A stretch of 64,000 nt of DNA from Sphingomonas soli NBRC 100801 (lineage in GTDB: Bacteria; Pseudomonadota; Alphaproteobacteria; Sphingomonadales; Sphingomonadaceae). Positions 1-7,927 of this stretch are shown one piece after another; positions within the stretch are counted from its first letter, which is position 1; every line of letters begins with the position of its first letter. Location: assembly GCF_001591025.1 (NCBI RefSeq), contig NZ_BCTZ01000012.1:215326-279325 (forward strand). Direction: 5' to 3'. The notes below the pieces were generated by a model. The model did no database searches. It was not told where the DNA came from and saw nothing but the letters and a program-made list of their open reading frames with translations. A program made the position numbers and the translations under genes.

Positions 1-172
1 CGAAGGGCGCGCCATAGACCTGTACCAGCTTCGACGCGACGACGAGCAGCATCGCGATGACGATGCGCACGCGCAGCCCCGGCGCATCCTTGGGCCACAG
101 ATAGGGCAGGAAGCGCCGCATCGTTCCGAACAAGGGGCGTTCGGGGTCGGAAGTCGGATTGTCGGGTGGCAT
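1..172 (-). CDS. ABC exporter, ATM1/HMT1-like, N-terminus only
   Basis: The first 57 residues of a leftward gene are present; the rest lies beyond the left edge. The start is the ATG at 172-170. The peptide opens with a short hydrophilic stretch, then RRFLPYLWPKD and the beginning of a first membrane helix (VRIVIAMLLVVASKL). This layout is typical of the N-terminus of half-size ABC exporters of the ATM1/HMT1 type, which export glutathione-linked sulfur or metal compounds and fuse six membrane helices to one ATPase domain. No ATPase motif is in view, so the family call rests only on the N-terminal pattern. Confidence 0.55.
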   Translation of the reverse strand, partial: MPPDNPTSDPERPLFGTMRRFLPYLWPKDAPGLRVRIVIAMLLVVASKLVQVYGAPF

Positions 173-289
173 CGCGCCTGATTTGGTGGGTCCGGCGCGC
201 GGATGCAACGCTTCGATGCCGTTGGCGCGGTTTCCTCTTTTCTCCGGAATGCGCTAGCTGCGGTTCCGGATACGAAGCGGGGGCATTTC

Positions 290-697
290 ATGCGCATGGT
301 TGGCGGCACGTTGATCGGGTTGATTGGTGCCCTTGTGCTGGTCACGGGCATTCGTCTGCTGGCGCTGACCCAGCATCCGCTCGCGGACATGGCGGTCAAT
401 GATCCACAGGCGATGAACGCCTGGATCGCGGGCGCGCCGATTGCACTGGTCGCATTGTACGCAGCGGCATGGCCGCTCGGCGCTTTGGCTGGCGGCGTGC
501 TGGCGAGCTATATTTCCCGATCGCATGTGCCCGCGTGGATCGTCGCGGCGATTGCGGTGCTGCTCTCGGCCAGCGCGATGCTGACGCTCACCTTTCCTGT
601 ATGGGCACAGGTCGTGCTGGTCGCCGGGCCGCTGGTCGCGGGCTGGCTGGCTACGCGTCTGGTGCCGGCCGGCGCGGCCGATCCCACAGATGGCTAG
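290..697 (+). CDS. small integral membrane protein, unknown function
   Basis: Product of 135 residues with four hydrophobic segments: one near the start (GTLIGLIGALVLVTGI), two in the middle and one near the end. The ATG at 290 is preferred because the first helix follows directly and a G-rich stretch precedes it. An in-frame ATG at 203 would add 29 hydrophilic residues. The 3' end overlaps the convergent crtB gene by 47 bases. I recognise no family; it may be a general inner-membrane protein. Confidence 0.6.
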   Translation: MRMVGGTLIGLIGALVLVTGIRLLALTQHPLADMAVNDPQAMNAWIAGAPIALVALYAAAWPLGALAGGVLASYISRSHVPAWIVAAIAVLLSASAMLTLTFPVWAQVVLVAGPLVAGWLATRLVPAGAADPTDG

Positions 698-1619
698 GCC
701 GCGGCTCGGGCGGGAATAGTTTCCGCCGCGCGGCTGCCTGCCACGCGGATTTGCCGATCCAGCCGATCTTCTCGAACGCGCTCGTCTTCACCCGATGATC
801 CCAGGCATGGTCGCCGCGCGCCACCACCTTGCGTGCGATATCGCCATAGATGCCCGCCGCCGCCAGCACCGCCCATGCCGATCGGAAGCCCAGCTTGCGC
901 GTGCCGATGCGCGCGCTTTGCTCATGCTCCTCCGCGCGCTCGGCCATCCGCCGCACCAGCATGGACAAGCGGTTGCGGAACGGCGGCTTCATATGCTGCC
1001 CCGGCGGCACGTCGATCTCGGTCAGCCATTCGTCGGGCAAATAACAGCGCCCGGCGCGGTCATCCTCCTCCACGTCGCGCGCGATATTGGCGAGCTGGAA
1101 GGCGAGGCCCAGATCGCATGCGCGGTCGAGCGTGTCTTCGTCCTGCGGGTCCACTCCCATCACGATCGCCATCATGCAGCCGACCGCCCCCGCGACATGG
1201 TAGCAATAGCGATACAGGTCGCTTTCGTGGCGCGGTCCCCAGCCATCGGCGTCGAGCGCAAAGCCCTCGATCACGTCCCACACATAGCGATGCGGCATGT
1301 TGGTTTCGGCCACCACGATGCGCAGCGCGTCGAAAGCCGGATCGCCCACCCATTCGCCGCGAAGCGCCTGCGCTGTCAGCGCGCGCATCTGCGCCAGCCG
1401 CGCCGGAGCGTCGGCCACTGCCGTCATGCCATGGCCATGGTCCTGCCCATCGGCCAGATCGTCGCAGGCGCGGCACCATGCATAAAGCAGCCATGCCCGT
1501 TCGCGCGTGGTGCGGTCGAACAGTCGGCTCGCCGCGCCAAAGCTCTTCGATCCCTTCGCGATCGACTCCCCCGCCGTCGCGACGATGGCCGCGCGGCCCG
1601 GAACCGAGTGGGGCTTCAC
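651..1619 (-). CDS. crtB: phytoene synthase
   Basis: Product of 322 residues of the squalene/phytoene synthase family. It joins two geranylgeranyl diphosphates to make phytoene, the first committed carotenoid step. Both Mg-diphosphate binding motifs are visible: DDLAD at residues 53-57 and RDVEED at 181-186, the latter followed by the family signature RAGRCYLP. The start is GTG at 1619-1617, overlapping the stop of the LOG gene by four bases (GTGA), so translation is probably coupled. It is the last gene of the crtY-crtI-LOG-crtB operon. An in-frame extension upstream to 2177 only shadows the LOG gene. Confidence 0.93.
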   Translation of the reverse strand: MKPHSVPGRAAIVATAGESIAKGSKSFGAASRLFDRTTRERAWLLYAWCRACDDLADGQDHGHGMTAVADAPARLAQMRALTAQALRGEWVGDPAFDALRIVVAETNMPHRYVWDVIEGFALDADGWGPRHESDLYRYCYHVAGAVGCMMAIVMGVDPQDEDTLDRACDLGLAFQLANIARDVEEDDRAGRCYLPDEWLTEIDVPPGQHMKPPFRNRLSMLVRRMAERAEEHEQSARIGTRKLGFRSAWAVLAAAGIYGDIARKVVARGDHAWDHRVKTSAFEKIGWIGKSAWQAAARRKLFPPEPRPSHLWDRPRRPAPDA

Positions 1620-2221
1620 AAATCGTCGCGCTTCATATGGATGATCGGCACGGTCGGCGCGGCGTTCGCCATCTTGTCGAGCAGGCCGTCCAGTTCGGTA
1701 TCGACGTGCAGCAGCCCCTGATGCTGCGGCCGCAGGAAGCCGACCTTGCCCATATGCTCCCAGAATTCGATCAGTTTGTCGTAATAGCCCGCGACGTTGA
1801 GCAGGCCGATCGGATCGGTGTGATAGCCAAGCTGCGCCCAGCTCAGCGCCTCCCACAATTCGTCCATCGTGCCCGTGCCGCCGGGCAGGTTGACGAAGCC
1901 GTCGCCCAGTTCGACGAAGCGCGCCTTGCGCTCGTGCATTGTGTCGACAACGTGGAGCTCGGTCAGCCCGCGATGCGCGACTTCGGCGTTCACCAATGCG
2001 GTCGGGATGATTCCGATCACTTCGCCGCCCGCCTCCAGGCACGAATCCGCCACCGCGCCCATCAGGCCCAATTTGCCGCCGCCATAGACCAGCCCGATCC
2101 CGCGCTCGGCCAGGCTGCGGCCAACGCTGCGCGCGCATTCGATATAGACCGGGTCTGCCGGGGTCGCCGATCCGCAATAGACTGCGATACGCTTCACTTC
2201 ACTGCTCCAGTTACCGGCCAT
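1616..2221 (-). CDS. LOG family protein (nucleoside-monophosphate phosphoribohydrolase-like)
   Basis: Product of 201 residues with a Rossmann-like fold and the LOG signature PGGTGTMDE near residues 113-121, preceded by YGGGKLGLMG. LOG enzymes release the base from nucleoside 5'-monophosphates (for example cytokinin ribotides); the true substrate in bacteria is often unknown. The gene overlaps crtI by 11 bases and crtB by four, so it is an integral member of the carotenoid operon. A GTG at 2197, with GGAG seven bases upstream, is an equally good start and would remove eight residues. Its link with carotenoid synthesis is unexplained. Confidence 0.88.
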   Translation of the reverse strand: MAGNWSSEVKRIAVYCGSATPADPVYIECARSVGRSLAERGIGLVYGGGKLGLMGAVADSCLEAGGEVIGIIPTALVNAEVAHRGLTELHVVDTMHERKARFVELGDGFVNLPGGTGTMDELWEALSWAQLGYHTDPIGLLNVAGYYDKLIEFWEHMGKVGFLRPQHQGLLHVDTELDGLLDKMANAAPTVPIIHMKRDDL

Positions 2222-3704
2222 CGCCGAGCATCAACGCCGCCGTGGCCTTGGCGCTGCCGACCACGCCGGGAATGCCTGCCCCCGGATGCGTGCCCGCGCC
2301 GACAAAGTACAGGTTCGATATCGCATCGTCGCGATTATGCGTGCGGAACCATGCGCTCTGGGTCAGCAGCGGCTCCAGGCTGAATGCCGATCCCAGATGC
2401 GCCGCCAGATCGGCCTTGAAGTCGCTCGGCGCGTAGCTGAACTTGGTGACGATCCGCTCCTTCAGGTCGGGGATCAGCCGCCGTTGCACTTCGGCCAGGA
2501 TGCGCTCCTCCAGGATCGGGCCAAGCTCGTCCCAGTCGGCGGGGAACTTGCCCAGATGCGGCACCGGTGCCAGCGCGTAGAAGGTCGAATGGCCCTCGGG
2601 CGCCATGGCGGGATCGCTTGCGCTCGGATGATGCAGATAGAGCGAGAAATCCTCGCTCAGCACGCCATGATCGTAAATGTCGCCCAGCAGCCCCTGATAG
2701 CGCGGGCCGAACAGGATCGAATGGTGCGGGATGTTGGGAAACTCTCCCTTCACCCCGAAATGCACGACGAACAGCGAAGGCGAGAAGCGCTTGTTGACCA
2801 GCGCCTTGGCGGTCCGCTGGCTGCTGCGCGACGTCTTGAGCAGGTCGCGATAGCTGTGGACCACATCGGCATTGCTCGCCACCGCATCGACTTCCATCGC
2901 AAAGCCGCTCGCGGTCTGGATGCCGGTCACCCGGTCGCCCAGCGTGTCGATCGCGGTCACCGGATCGCCCAGCCGCAGCACGCCGCCCAGCCGCTCGAAA
3001 TGCCGGACCATGCCCGATACGAGCTTGTTGGTACCGCCCTCGGCCCACCAGACGCCGCCATCGCGCTCCAGCTTGTGGATCAGCGCATAGATCGAGCTGG
3101 TCTTCATCGGATTGCCGCCCACCAGCAGCGTGTGGAACGACAGCGCCTGGCGCAGTTTCTCGTTCTTCACGAAGCTGGAGACCATCGAATAGACCGAGCG
3201 CCACGCCTGATACTTCATCAGCGAGGGGGCGGCTGCGATCATCGTCTTGAAATCGAGGAACGCCACCGTTCCCAGCTTCACATAGCCTTCCTCGTACACC
3301 CCGGCCGAATATTCGAGGAACTTGGCATATCCGGCCACGTCCTCGGGATTGAGCTGGGCGATCGCCGCGCCCAGTTGCGCGTCGTCGTTGGAATAATCGA
3401 ATGCCACGCCATCGGGCCAGGACAGCCGGTAAAAGGGCGTCACCGGCTTCAGCTTCACATCCTCGGCCATGTCGTGGCCGGATATCCGCCAGAGTTCTGC
3501 CAGCGCTTCGGGGGCGGTGATCACGGTCGGCCCCGCATCGAAGGTAAAACCGTCGCGCTCCCAGAAATAGGCGCGCCCGCCCGGCTTTTCGCGCGCTTCG
3601 ATCAGGGTGGTGTCCACCCCCGCCGATTGTAGCCGGATCGCGAGCGCCAGCCCGCCAATCCCTGCACCGATTACCGCTGCGCGCTTCACTTGCTGTTCCC
3701 CCAT
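2211..3704 (-). CDS. crtI: phytoene desaturase
   Basis: Product of 497 residues, the normal length for bacterial CrtI, a FAD-dependent amine-oxidase-fold enzyme that converts phytoene to lycopene at the membrane. The dinucleotide-binding motif GAGIGGLALAIRLQ starts at residue 13, followed by the PGGRAY and FDAGPTVI blocks. The C-terminus carries the typical LYFVGAGTHPGAGIPGV block. The start overlaps the end of crtY by 19 bases and the stop overlaps the LOG gene, giving tight coupling in one leftward transcript. Confidence 0.95.
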   Translation of the reverse strand: MGEQQVKRAAVIGAGIGGLALAIRLQSAGVDTTLIEAREKPGGRAYFWERDGFTFDAGPTVITAPEALAELWRISGHDMAEDVKLKPVTPFYRLSWPDGVAFDYSNDDAQLGAAIAQLNPEDVAGYAKFLEYSAGVYEEGYVKLGTVAFLDFKTMIAAAPSLMKYQAWRSVYSMVSSFVKNEKLRQALSFHTLLVGGNPMKTSSIYALIHKLERDGGVWWAEGGTNKLVSGMVRHFERLGGVLRLGDPVTAIDTLGDRVTGIQTASGFAMEVDAVASNADVVHSYRDLLKTSRSSQRTAKALVNKRFSPSLFVVHFGVKGEFPNIPHHSILFGPRYQGLLGDIYDHGVLSEDFSLYLHHPSASDPAMAPEGHSTFYALAPVPHLGKFPADWDELGPILEERILAEVQRRLIPDLKERIVTKFSYAPSDFKADLAAHLGSAFSLEPLLTQSAWFRTHNRDDAISNLYFVGAGTHPGAGIPGVVGSAKATAALMLGDGR

Positions 3705-4849
3705 AGCGCCTTCGCCGCGCGCCCGATCGGCACGGGCGGCTTGCCCGTCAGCGTCCTTAGCCGGTCATAGGCTGTCGAATTGCCTGCATAAAACCGCCCG
3801 ATCAACTCGGGACTAAGCCGGTAGAAGCGCTCGAGCACGCGGTAGCGTTCCGCCGGTTCGGCCGCCTTGAACAGCATCGTCGCCAGCATCCGGTAAAAGC
3901 GCCGCTTGCGCCAGGTGACGCGCGCGAAATCGTGGAGCAGATCGTGCAGCGCCTCGCCCGAAAGGTCGCTTGCGCTGGCGACCAGGGTGGCGGCGCGCAC
4001 CGCGTCGGGCAGCGAATAGCTGGTCAGCGGGTGGAACAAACCGGCGCGAACACCTGCCTTTGCCACCTTTTCCCCACCCGATCGCCAATAGGCTTCGAAG
4101 TCGCCGCCCATCGCTACCGCCAGCGATCCCGCTTCCTCGCGCACCAGTTTCTCGACCTGCCAGCCCTTCGCCGCCGCATGGGCGTCGAGCCGCCCGCGCA
4201 GCGCGTCGACGTCGATCTCGGGCGTGTCGCTATAATAAGTATCTTCGACAAACAGCCGCGTCGCGCCGAACGGCAGCGAATAGACGAAGCGATAGCCGTC
4301 GAGCTGCTCGACGGTCGCGTCCATGATCATCGGCCGCTCGATATCGTGTATGTCGGCGAGCGCGAGTTCGCGGCCATAGAATTTCTGCCAGCCGCATTCG
4401 AGCAGCGAGAGATCTCCCGGGCCGCGACAGTCGATCACGCCGCCGGCTTCTATCCTGTCACCATCTTCGAACATCACGGTCTTGTTGGTCGTCGCGGCCA
4501 CCTTTCGGCGGGTCATCACGGCGCCTTCGGGCATCTGCGCGCGCACCACTTCGTCGAGCCGTCGCGATTCGATCGAGTAATAATGCGATCGCAGCGTCCG
4601 CGAATGCGCCGGGAACGCCACGTCATAGCTCGCCCAGCCATGGCAGATCAGCGGCGCGGTGAGCCAGCGATTCGCGGGCGCCACATCGCTCGCGAAGAAC
4701 GACCAGAGATGGTTTCCCCCCAGCGCGCGCCCGCTCTCGATCAGCCGCACATCGGCATGCGGGCGCTTCTTCCTGAGCGCCAGCGCGAGCAGTCCTCCGG
4801 ATAGTCCGCCGCCGACAATGGCGACGTCGCACTTGATGGTTGCGGGCAT
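3686..4849 (-). CDS. crtY: lycopene beta-cyclase
   Basis: Product of 387 residues of the bacterial CrtY type, which closes both ends of lycopene to give beta-carotene. A FAD/NAD-binding motif VAIVGGGLSGGLLAL lies at residues 9-23, and the family blocks LGGNHLWSFF and WASYDVAFP follow. It is the first gene of the leftward operon crtY-crtI-LOG-crtB. Its promoter must lie in 4850-4890, between its ATG and the terminator of the upstream GST gene. That short stretch contains a TTGTGCATACAA element resembling the palindrome in front of the GST gene. Confidence 0.94.
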   Translation of the reverse strand: MPATIKCDVAIVGGGLSGGLLALALRKKRPHADVRLIESGRALGGNHLWSFFASDVAPANRWLTAPLICHGWASYDVAFPAHSRTLRSHYYSIESRRLDEVVRAQMPEGAVMTRRKVAATTNKTVMFEDGDRIEAGGVIDCRGPGDLSLLECGWQKFYGRELALADIHDIERPMIMDATVEQLDGYRFVYSLPFGATRLFVEDTYYSDTPEIDVDALRGRLDAHAAAKGWQVEKLVREEAGSLAVAMGGDFEAYWRSGGEKVAKAGVRAGLFHPLTSYSLPDAVRAATLVASASDLSGEALHDLLHDFARVTWRKRRFYRMLATMLFKAAEPAERYRVLERFYRLSPELIGRFYAGNSTAYDRLRTLTGKPPVPIGRAAKALWGNSK

Positions 4850-4873
4850 CGGCCCGGCCTAGCCCAAGCTGTC

Positions 4874-4885
4874 TTGTGCATACAA
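4874..4885. promoter_or_regulatory. TTGT-N4-ACAA element in crtY promoter region
   Basis: TTGTGCATACAA lies 25 bases upstream of the crtY ATG. On the crtY strand it reads TTGTATGCACAA, sharing the half-site TTGTAT with the TTGTAT-N4-ATACAA palindrome at 5614-5629. It could be a second site for the neighbouring TetR protein, which would couple it to carotenoid synthesis. Only sequence resemblance supports this. Confidence 0.35.
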
Positions 4886-4921
4886 ATAAAAAGCCCCCTC
4901 CGGCTTGGGGCCGAAGGGGGC
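4886..4921 (-). terminator. Rho-independent terminator of the GST gene
   Basis: On the minus strand a 12-bp stem with one mismatch (GCCCCCT/AGGGGGC plus CGGC/GCCG, 4893-4921) is followed by a T-rich tract (4892-4886). It lies 59 bases past the GST stop and isolates GST transcription from crtY. Confidence 0.85.
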
Positions 4922-4979
4922 AGGTGTGGCGGGAGTGGCCGACGCGGCCACGCCCGAAAGGCGTTCAGGCGAAACGGGT

Positions 4980-5594
4980 TCAGGCCGCCTGTTTGAGCAG
5001 CGTCAATTCGGCGGCCATCGCGCGGGCGACCGACGGCCGCGCGCGCAGGCGGGTCCTGTAGGCAAGCAGCACCGGCCAGTCCTGGATCGGCACCTGGGCG
5101 GCCTCGCACCAGTTGAGCACCGCCAGCAGATAGGCGTCGGCCACGCTGAAGCGGTCCTCCAGAAAGTTTTGCCCCTCCAGATGCTGCGAAAGCACGGCAA
5201 ACGGCCGGGCCGCGCGGGCGCGCGCACTATCCCTGTCGCCTTCGCCTGCCTTGCCGAGCAGCGGCGCGAAAACCGATTTGTGCAGCTCGGTCGCAATGAA
5301 GTTCAGCCAGGCTATCATCCGGTAATGCGCGTCGGAAAAGCCGGTGAAGTTGAGCGTCCCCTCGGGCGCCAGCTCGGCGATATAGGTCAGCACTGCGGGG
5401 CCTTCGGTCAGCACGAAGCCGCTGCTGGTCTGGATCGCGGGCACATATCCCATCGGGCTGATCTCGCGGAAATCGCGTCCGTCGGGCAGGCGGTAATCGC
5501 GTCCCACCTCGACATAATCTGCATCCAGCCCGGCCTCTTCCAGGGCGATCCGCGCCGCGAGCGAGCAGGCAAAGGGACGGAAATACAGCTTCAT
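4980..5594 (-). CDS. glutathione S-transferase, beta-class type
   Basis: Product of 204 residues with an N-terminal thioredoxin-like domain (1-80) and an all-helical C-terminal domain. The N-terminus MKLYFRPFACSLAAR places a cysteine at position 10, the hallmark of bacterial beta-class GSTs, and TEGPAVLTYIAE around residues 62-73 matches the glutathione gamma-glutamyl binding turn. Such enzymes conjugate glutathione to electrophiles or reduce peroxides in the cytoplasm. It is divergently transcribed from a TetR gene across an 85-base gap holding an inverted repeat, so TetR is its likely regulator. Terminated by the hairpin at 4886-4921. Confidence 0.88.
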   Translation of the reverse strand: MKLYFRPFACSLAARIALEEAGLDADYVEVGRDYRLPDGRDFREISPMGYVPAIQTSSGFVLTEGPAVLTYIAELAPEGTLNFTGFSDAHYRMIAWLNFIATELHKSVFAPLLGKAGEGDRDSARARAARPFAVLSQHLEGQNFLEDRFSVADAYLLAVLNWCEAAQVPIQDWPVLLAYRTRLRARPSVARAMAAELTLLKQAA

Positions 5595-5613
5595 GGCGGC
5601 CTCCCGATGGCGC

Positions 5614-5629
5614 TTGTATTTTTATACAA
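5614..5629. promoter_or_regulatory. inverted repeat between GST and tetR, probable TetR operator
   Basis: TTGTAT-TTTT-ATACAA is a perfect 6-bp inverted repeat with a 4-base spacer. It sits 20 bases upstream of the GST start and 51 upstream of the tetR start. Its position between a divergent TetR gene and its neighbour is the classical arrangement for an autoregulatory operator. Confidence 0.6.
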
Positions 5630-5679
5630 TCCCGCACAAAAATGGACCGGTCAAGAATTATTTGCGAGTGTGCATAAAA

Positions 5680-6309
5680 ATGCCCGTCCGTGGGCGCGGC
5701 CGTCCGCGCAGTTTCGATCCCGATGAAGCGCTGCGTCTTGCCGGCGAGCGCTTCCGGACGCAGGGCCTGGCGGGCACGTCGCTCGACGATCTGTCCGAAG
5801 CCACCGGGCTCGCGCGCCCCAGCCTTGCCGCCGCCTTTGGCGACAAGCGCGCGCTCTACATCGCGACGATCGAGCGCCTCACCGCCCGCGTCGAAGAACA
5901 TCTCCTGCGCCTCGGCGAACGCGGTCTGCCGCTCGGCCCCCTGATCGAACGCTTGCTGGTGGGCGGCATCGATCTCTATTTCGCGGGAGCCGATCAGCCG
6001 GAAGGCTGCCTGATCATCAACACCGCCGCCACCGCCGCCGCCAGCGATGATGAGGTCCGCGCCCGCCTCTCGGCGTTCATCGCGATGCAGGACCGGCGGA
6101 TCACCGGATTGCTCGCTGCCGCCGGCAGCCCCGCGCCCGAAGCGCATGGCCGTATCGTCGCCGCGATGCTCCATTCGCTCAGCGTCCGCGCCCGTGCAGG
6201 CGAGCCGCGCGAGGTGCTGGTCGATCTGGCCAAGGATGCCGCCTCCCTGATCGCGGGAACCAACTCCTCCTCCGGAGGGGGGGCGGCGAAGTTGGTGGGG
6301 GGGGCGTAA
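5680..6309 (+). CDS. TetR/AcrR family transcriptional regulator
   Basis: Product of 209 residues. The N-terminal helix-turn-helix (about residues 5-52) reads GRPRSFDPDEALRLAG, then GLAGTSLDDLSEATGL and the recognition helix LARPSLAAAFGDKRALY, a standard TetR pattern. The C-terminal ligand domain resembles the TetR_C group often found with redox or GST genes. The ATG at 5680 begins directly before the conserved domain; an ATG at 5593 in the same frame would run across the operator and is unlikely. The last 16 residues are encoded by a G/C-rich inverted repeat (6259-6296) and look like an accidental tail. Confidence 0.88.
   Translation: MPVRGRGRPRSFDPDEALRLAGERFRTQGLAGTSLDDLSEATGLARPSLAAAFGDKRALYIATIERLTARVEEHLLRLGERGLPLGPLIERLLVGGIDLYFAGADQPEGCLIINTAATAAASDDEVRARLSAFIAMQDRRITGLLAAAGSPAPEAHGRIVAAMLHSLSVRARAGEPREVLVDLAKDAASLIAGTNSSSGGGAAKLVGGA
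6259..6296. repeat. REP-like inverted repeat inside the tetR 3' end
   Basis: ACCAACT (6259-6265) pairs perfectly with AGTTGGT (6290-6296) around a C/G-rich core, CCTCCTCC followed by a run of G. It encodes the low-complexity C-terminal tail of the TetR protein and is followed by a second run of eight G. It looks like a dispersed intergenic palindrome that has overrun the gene end. Confidence 0.5.
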
Positions 6310-6455
6310 CCTCTGGGCGGTACCGCTGTTGCTCTCGCGCGCCTCTCGCCCGATCCCGCTCCTTCAACGCCTTCCAGAATCACCTTCGATGCGCAAATTT
6401 GCAGTTTCGTTTCCGTAACTTGCAACACCCGCAAAGCCCGGTATCGCTTTGCCCC

Positions 6456-7175
6456 ATGACCATCGCACTTCTCGTCGCGGCGCTCGCAGCAGCGCCTTCC
6501 GGACAGGATGTCCCGCTTCCCCCTGTCCAGTTCCCGACCCTGCCTAAAGGGGCGGATCAGGCCGCGAGCTTCGGCGTGCATGGCTGGGCCCTCGAAGCTT
6601 CGGCAAAGGGCGATCTGAACGCTGACGGAAAGCCCGATATCGCGTTCGTCCTGCGCGGCGTCTTCACCGCCAATCGCGTGAAGCGCGAGATGTGCGAAAG
6701 CCCGCTCGATACCAATCCGCGCATCCTCGCCGTCGCCTTTGCCGACGGCGATGGCTATCGGCTCGCCTTCACCGACACCACGCTCATTCCCCGGCGCGAG
6801 GATGGTTGCGCGGTCGATCCCTTCGGCGCTGAATCGCTATCGATCGTAAAGGGCACGCTGCGCATCGGGTTCGAGCGGATGATGAGCATGGGCGGCGGGG
6901 ATGCCGGCTCCACGACTTTCACGTTCCGCTGGCAGGATAATGCCATGCGCCTGATCGGGTGGGACTATTCGAACGTGCAGCGCTATAGCGGCGAAATGGT
7001 CAGCATCAGCCTGAACTATCTCACCCGACGCGCCAAGACCGCCACAGGCCGGATCGACAGCGACAGGGAAAAGATCGTGTGGAGCGGGCTCAAGCCCGCT
7101 CCGCTGCTGACGCTCGACGCGGTTGGCGATGGTCTGGCGTTCGATCCCGAGGGCCGGATCGCAAAGATGCCATGA
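6456..7175 (+). CDS. secreted protein with an FG-GAP/VCBS-like calcium motif
   Basis: Product of 239 residues. The ATG at 6456 gives a short signal peptide (MTIALLVAALAAAPSG). GDLNADGKPDIAFVLRG near residues 52-68 is an FG-GAP/VCBS-like loop with an Asp/Asn-rich calcium-binding pattern. The rest looks like a beta-rich periplasmic domain with two cysteines. A TTG start at 6399 would put 19 residues before the signal and is unlikely. The stop overlaps the start of the next gene (ATGA), so the two are probably cotranscribed. No enzymatic family recognised. Confidence 0.75.
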   Translation: MTIALLVAALAAAPSGQDVPLPPVQFPTLPKGADQAASFGVHGWALEASAKGDLNADGKPDIAFVLRGVFTANRVKREMCESPLDTNPRILAVAFADGDGYRLAFTDTTLIPRREDGCAVDPFGAESLSIVKGTLRIGFERMMSMGGGDAGSTTFTFRWQDNAMRLIGWDYSNVQRYSGEMVSISLNYLTRRAKTATGRIDSDREKIVWSGLKPAPLLTLDAVGDGLAFDPEGRIAKMP

Positions 7176-7927
7176 GCCTGCTGGCCGCCGCCGCGCTTTC
7201 CGCGCTGGCGATGACGCTCATCGTCGGCGTGCGCTATCTGATCGTCTCGGGCGCGTTCGCCTTTGCCACGCGGGCGCGGCATCCCGGCCTCTATGCCGGG
7301 CAGGGGCGGCAGATCCGCCGCGAGATAGGCTGGAGCCTCGCCAGCGCGGCGATCTACGGCGTCCCTGCAGGAATCATTGCCTGGGGCTGGCAGAATCGGG
7401 GCTGGACGCTGATCTACACCCAGGCCGATGCCTATCCGCTCTGGTATCTGCCCGTTTCGGTTCTGCTCTATCTGCTCGCGCACGACACCTGGTTCTACTG
7501 GACGCATCGCTGGATGCACCGCCCGCGCTGGTTCCGCATCGCCCATGCCGTCCACCATGCCAGCCGCCCGCCCACCGCATGGGCGGCGATGAGCTTCCAC
7601 TGGGTCGAGGCGCTCAGCGGCGCTGTGGTAATCCCGCTACTGGTCTTCATAATTCCGATTCACGCCGCCGCGCTGGGTCTGGTGCTGGCGATCATGACGG
7701 TTATGGGCGTCACCAATCATATGGGCTGGGAGGTTTTCCCCCGGTTCATCCATAGCGGGCCATTGGGGGCCTGGCTCATCACCGCGAGCCATCATCAGCG
7801 GCACCACGAATTTTATGGATGCAATTATGGCCTCTATTTCCGGCACTGGGACCGGCTCTGCGGCACGGACCGGGGTCTTGGCGATTTCAGCCGCGCTGCT
7901 GCTGGCCGCCGCCGCGCCGGTTCCTGA
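7172..7927 (+). CDS. sterol desaturase / fatty acid hydroxylase superfamily protein
   Basis: Product of 251 residues with four or more membrane helices and the three histidine clusters of the di-iron hydroxylase superfamily: H104-x7-H112-x3-H116, H125-x2-HH (128-129) and HHxxHH (207-212). These bind two irons for O2-dependent C-H hydroxylation in the membrane. The start ATG overlaps the preceding stop by four bases. A carotenoid operon lies 2.3 kb upstream, so a role in hydroxylating carotenoid rings (CrtG- or CrtZ-like) is possible but not shown. A sterol, hopanoid or lipid substrate is equally allowed. Confidence 0.85.
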   Translation: MSLLAAAALSALAMTLIVGVRYLIVSGAFAFATRARHPGLYAGQGRQIRREIGWSLASAAIYGVPAGIIAWGWQNRGWTLIYTQADAYPLWYLPVSVLLYLLAHDTWFYWTHRWMHRPRWFRIAHAVHHASRPPTAWAAMSFHWVEALSGAVVIPLLVFIIPIHAAALGLVLAIMTVMGVTNHMGWEVFPRFIHSGPLGAWLITASHHQRHHEFYGCNYGLYFRHWDRLCGTDRGLGDFSRAAAGRRRAGS

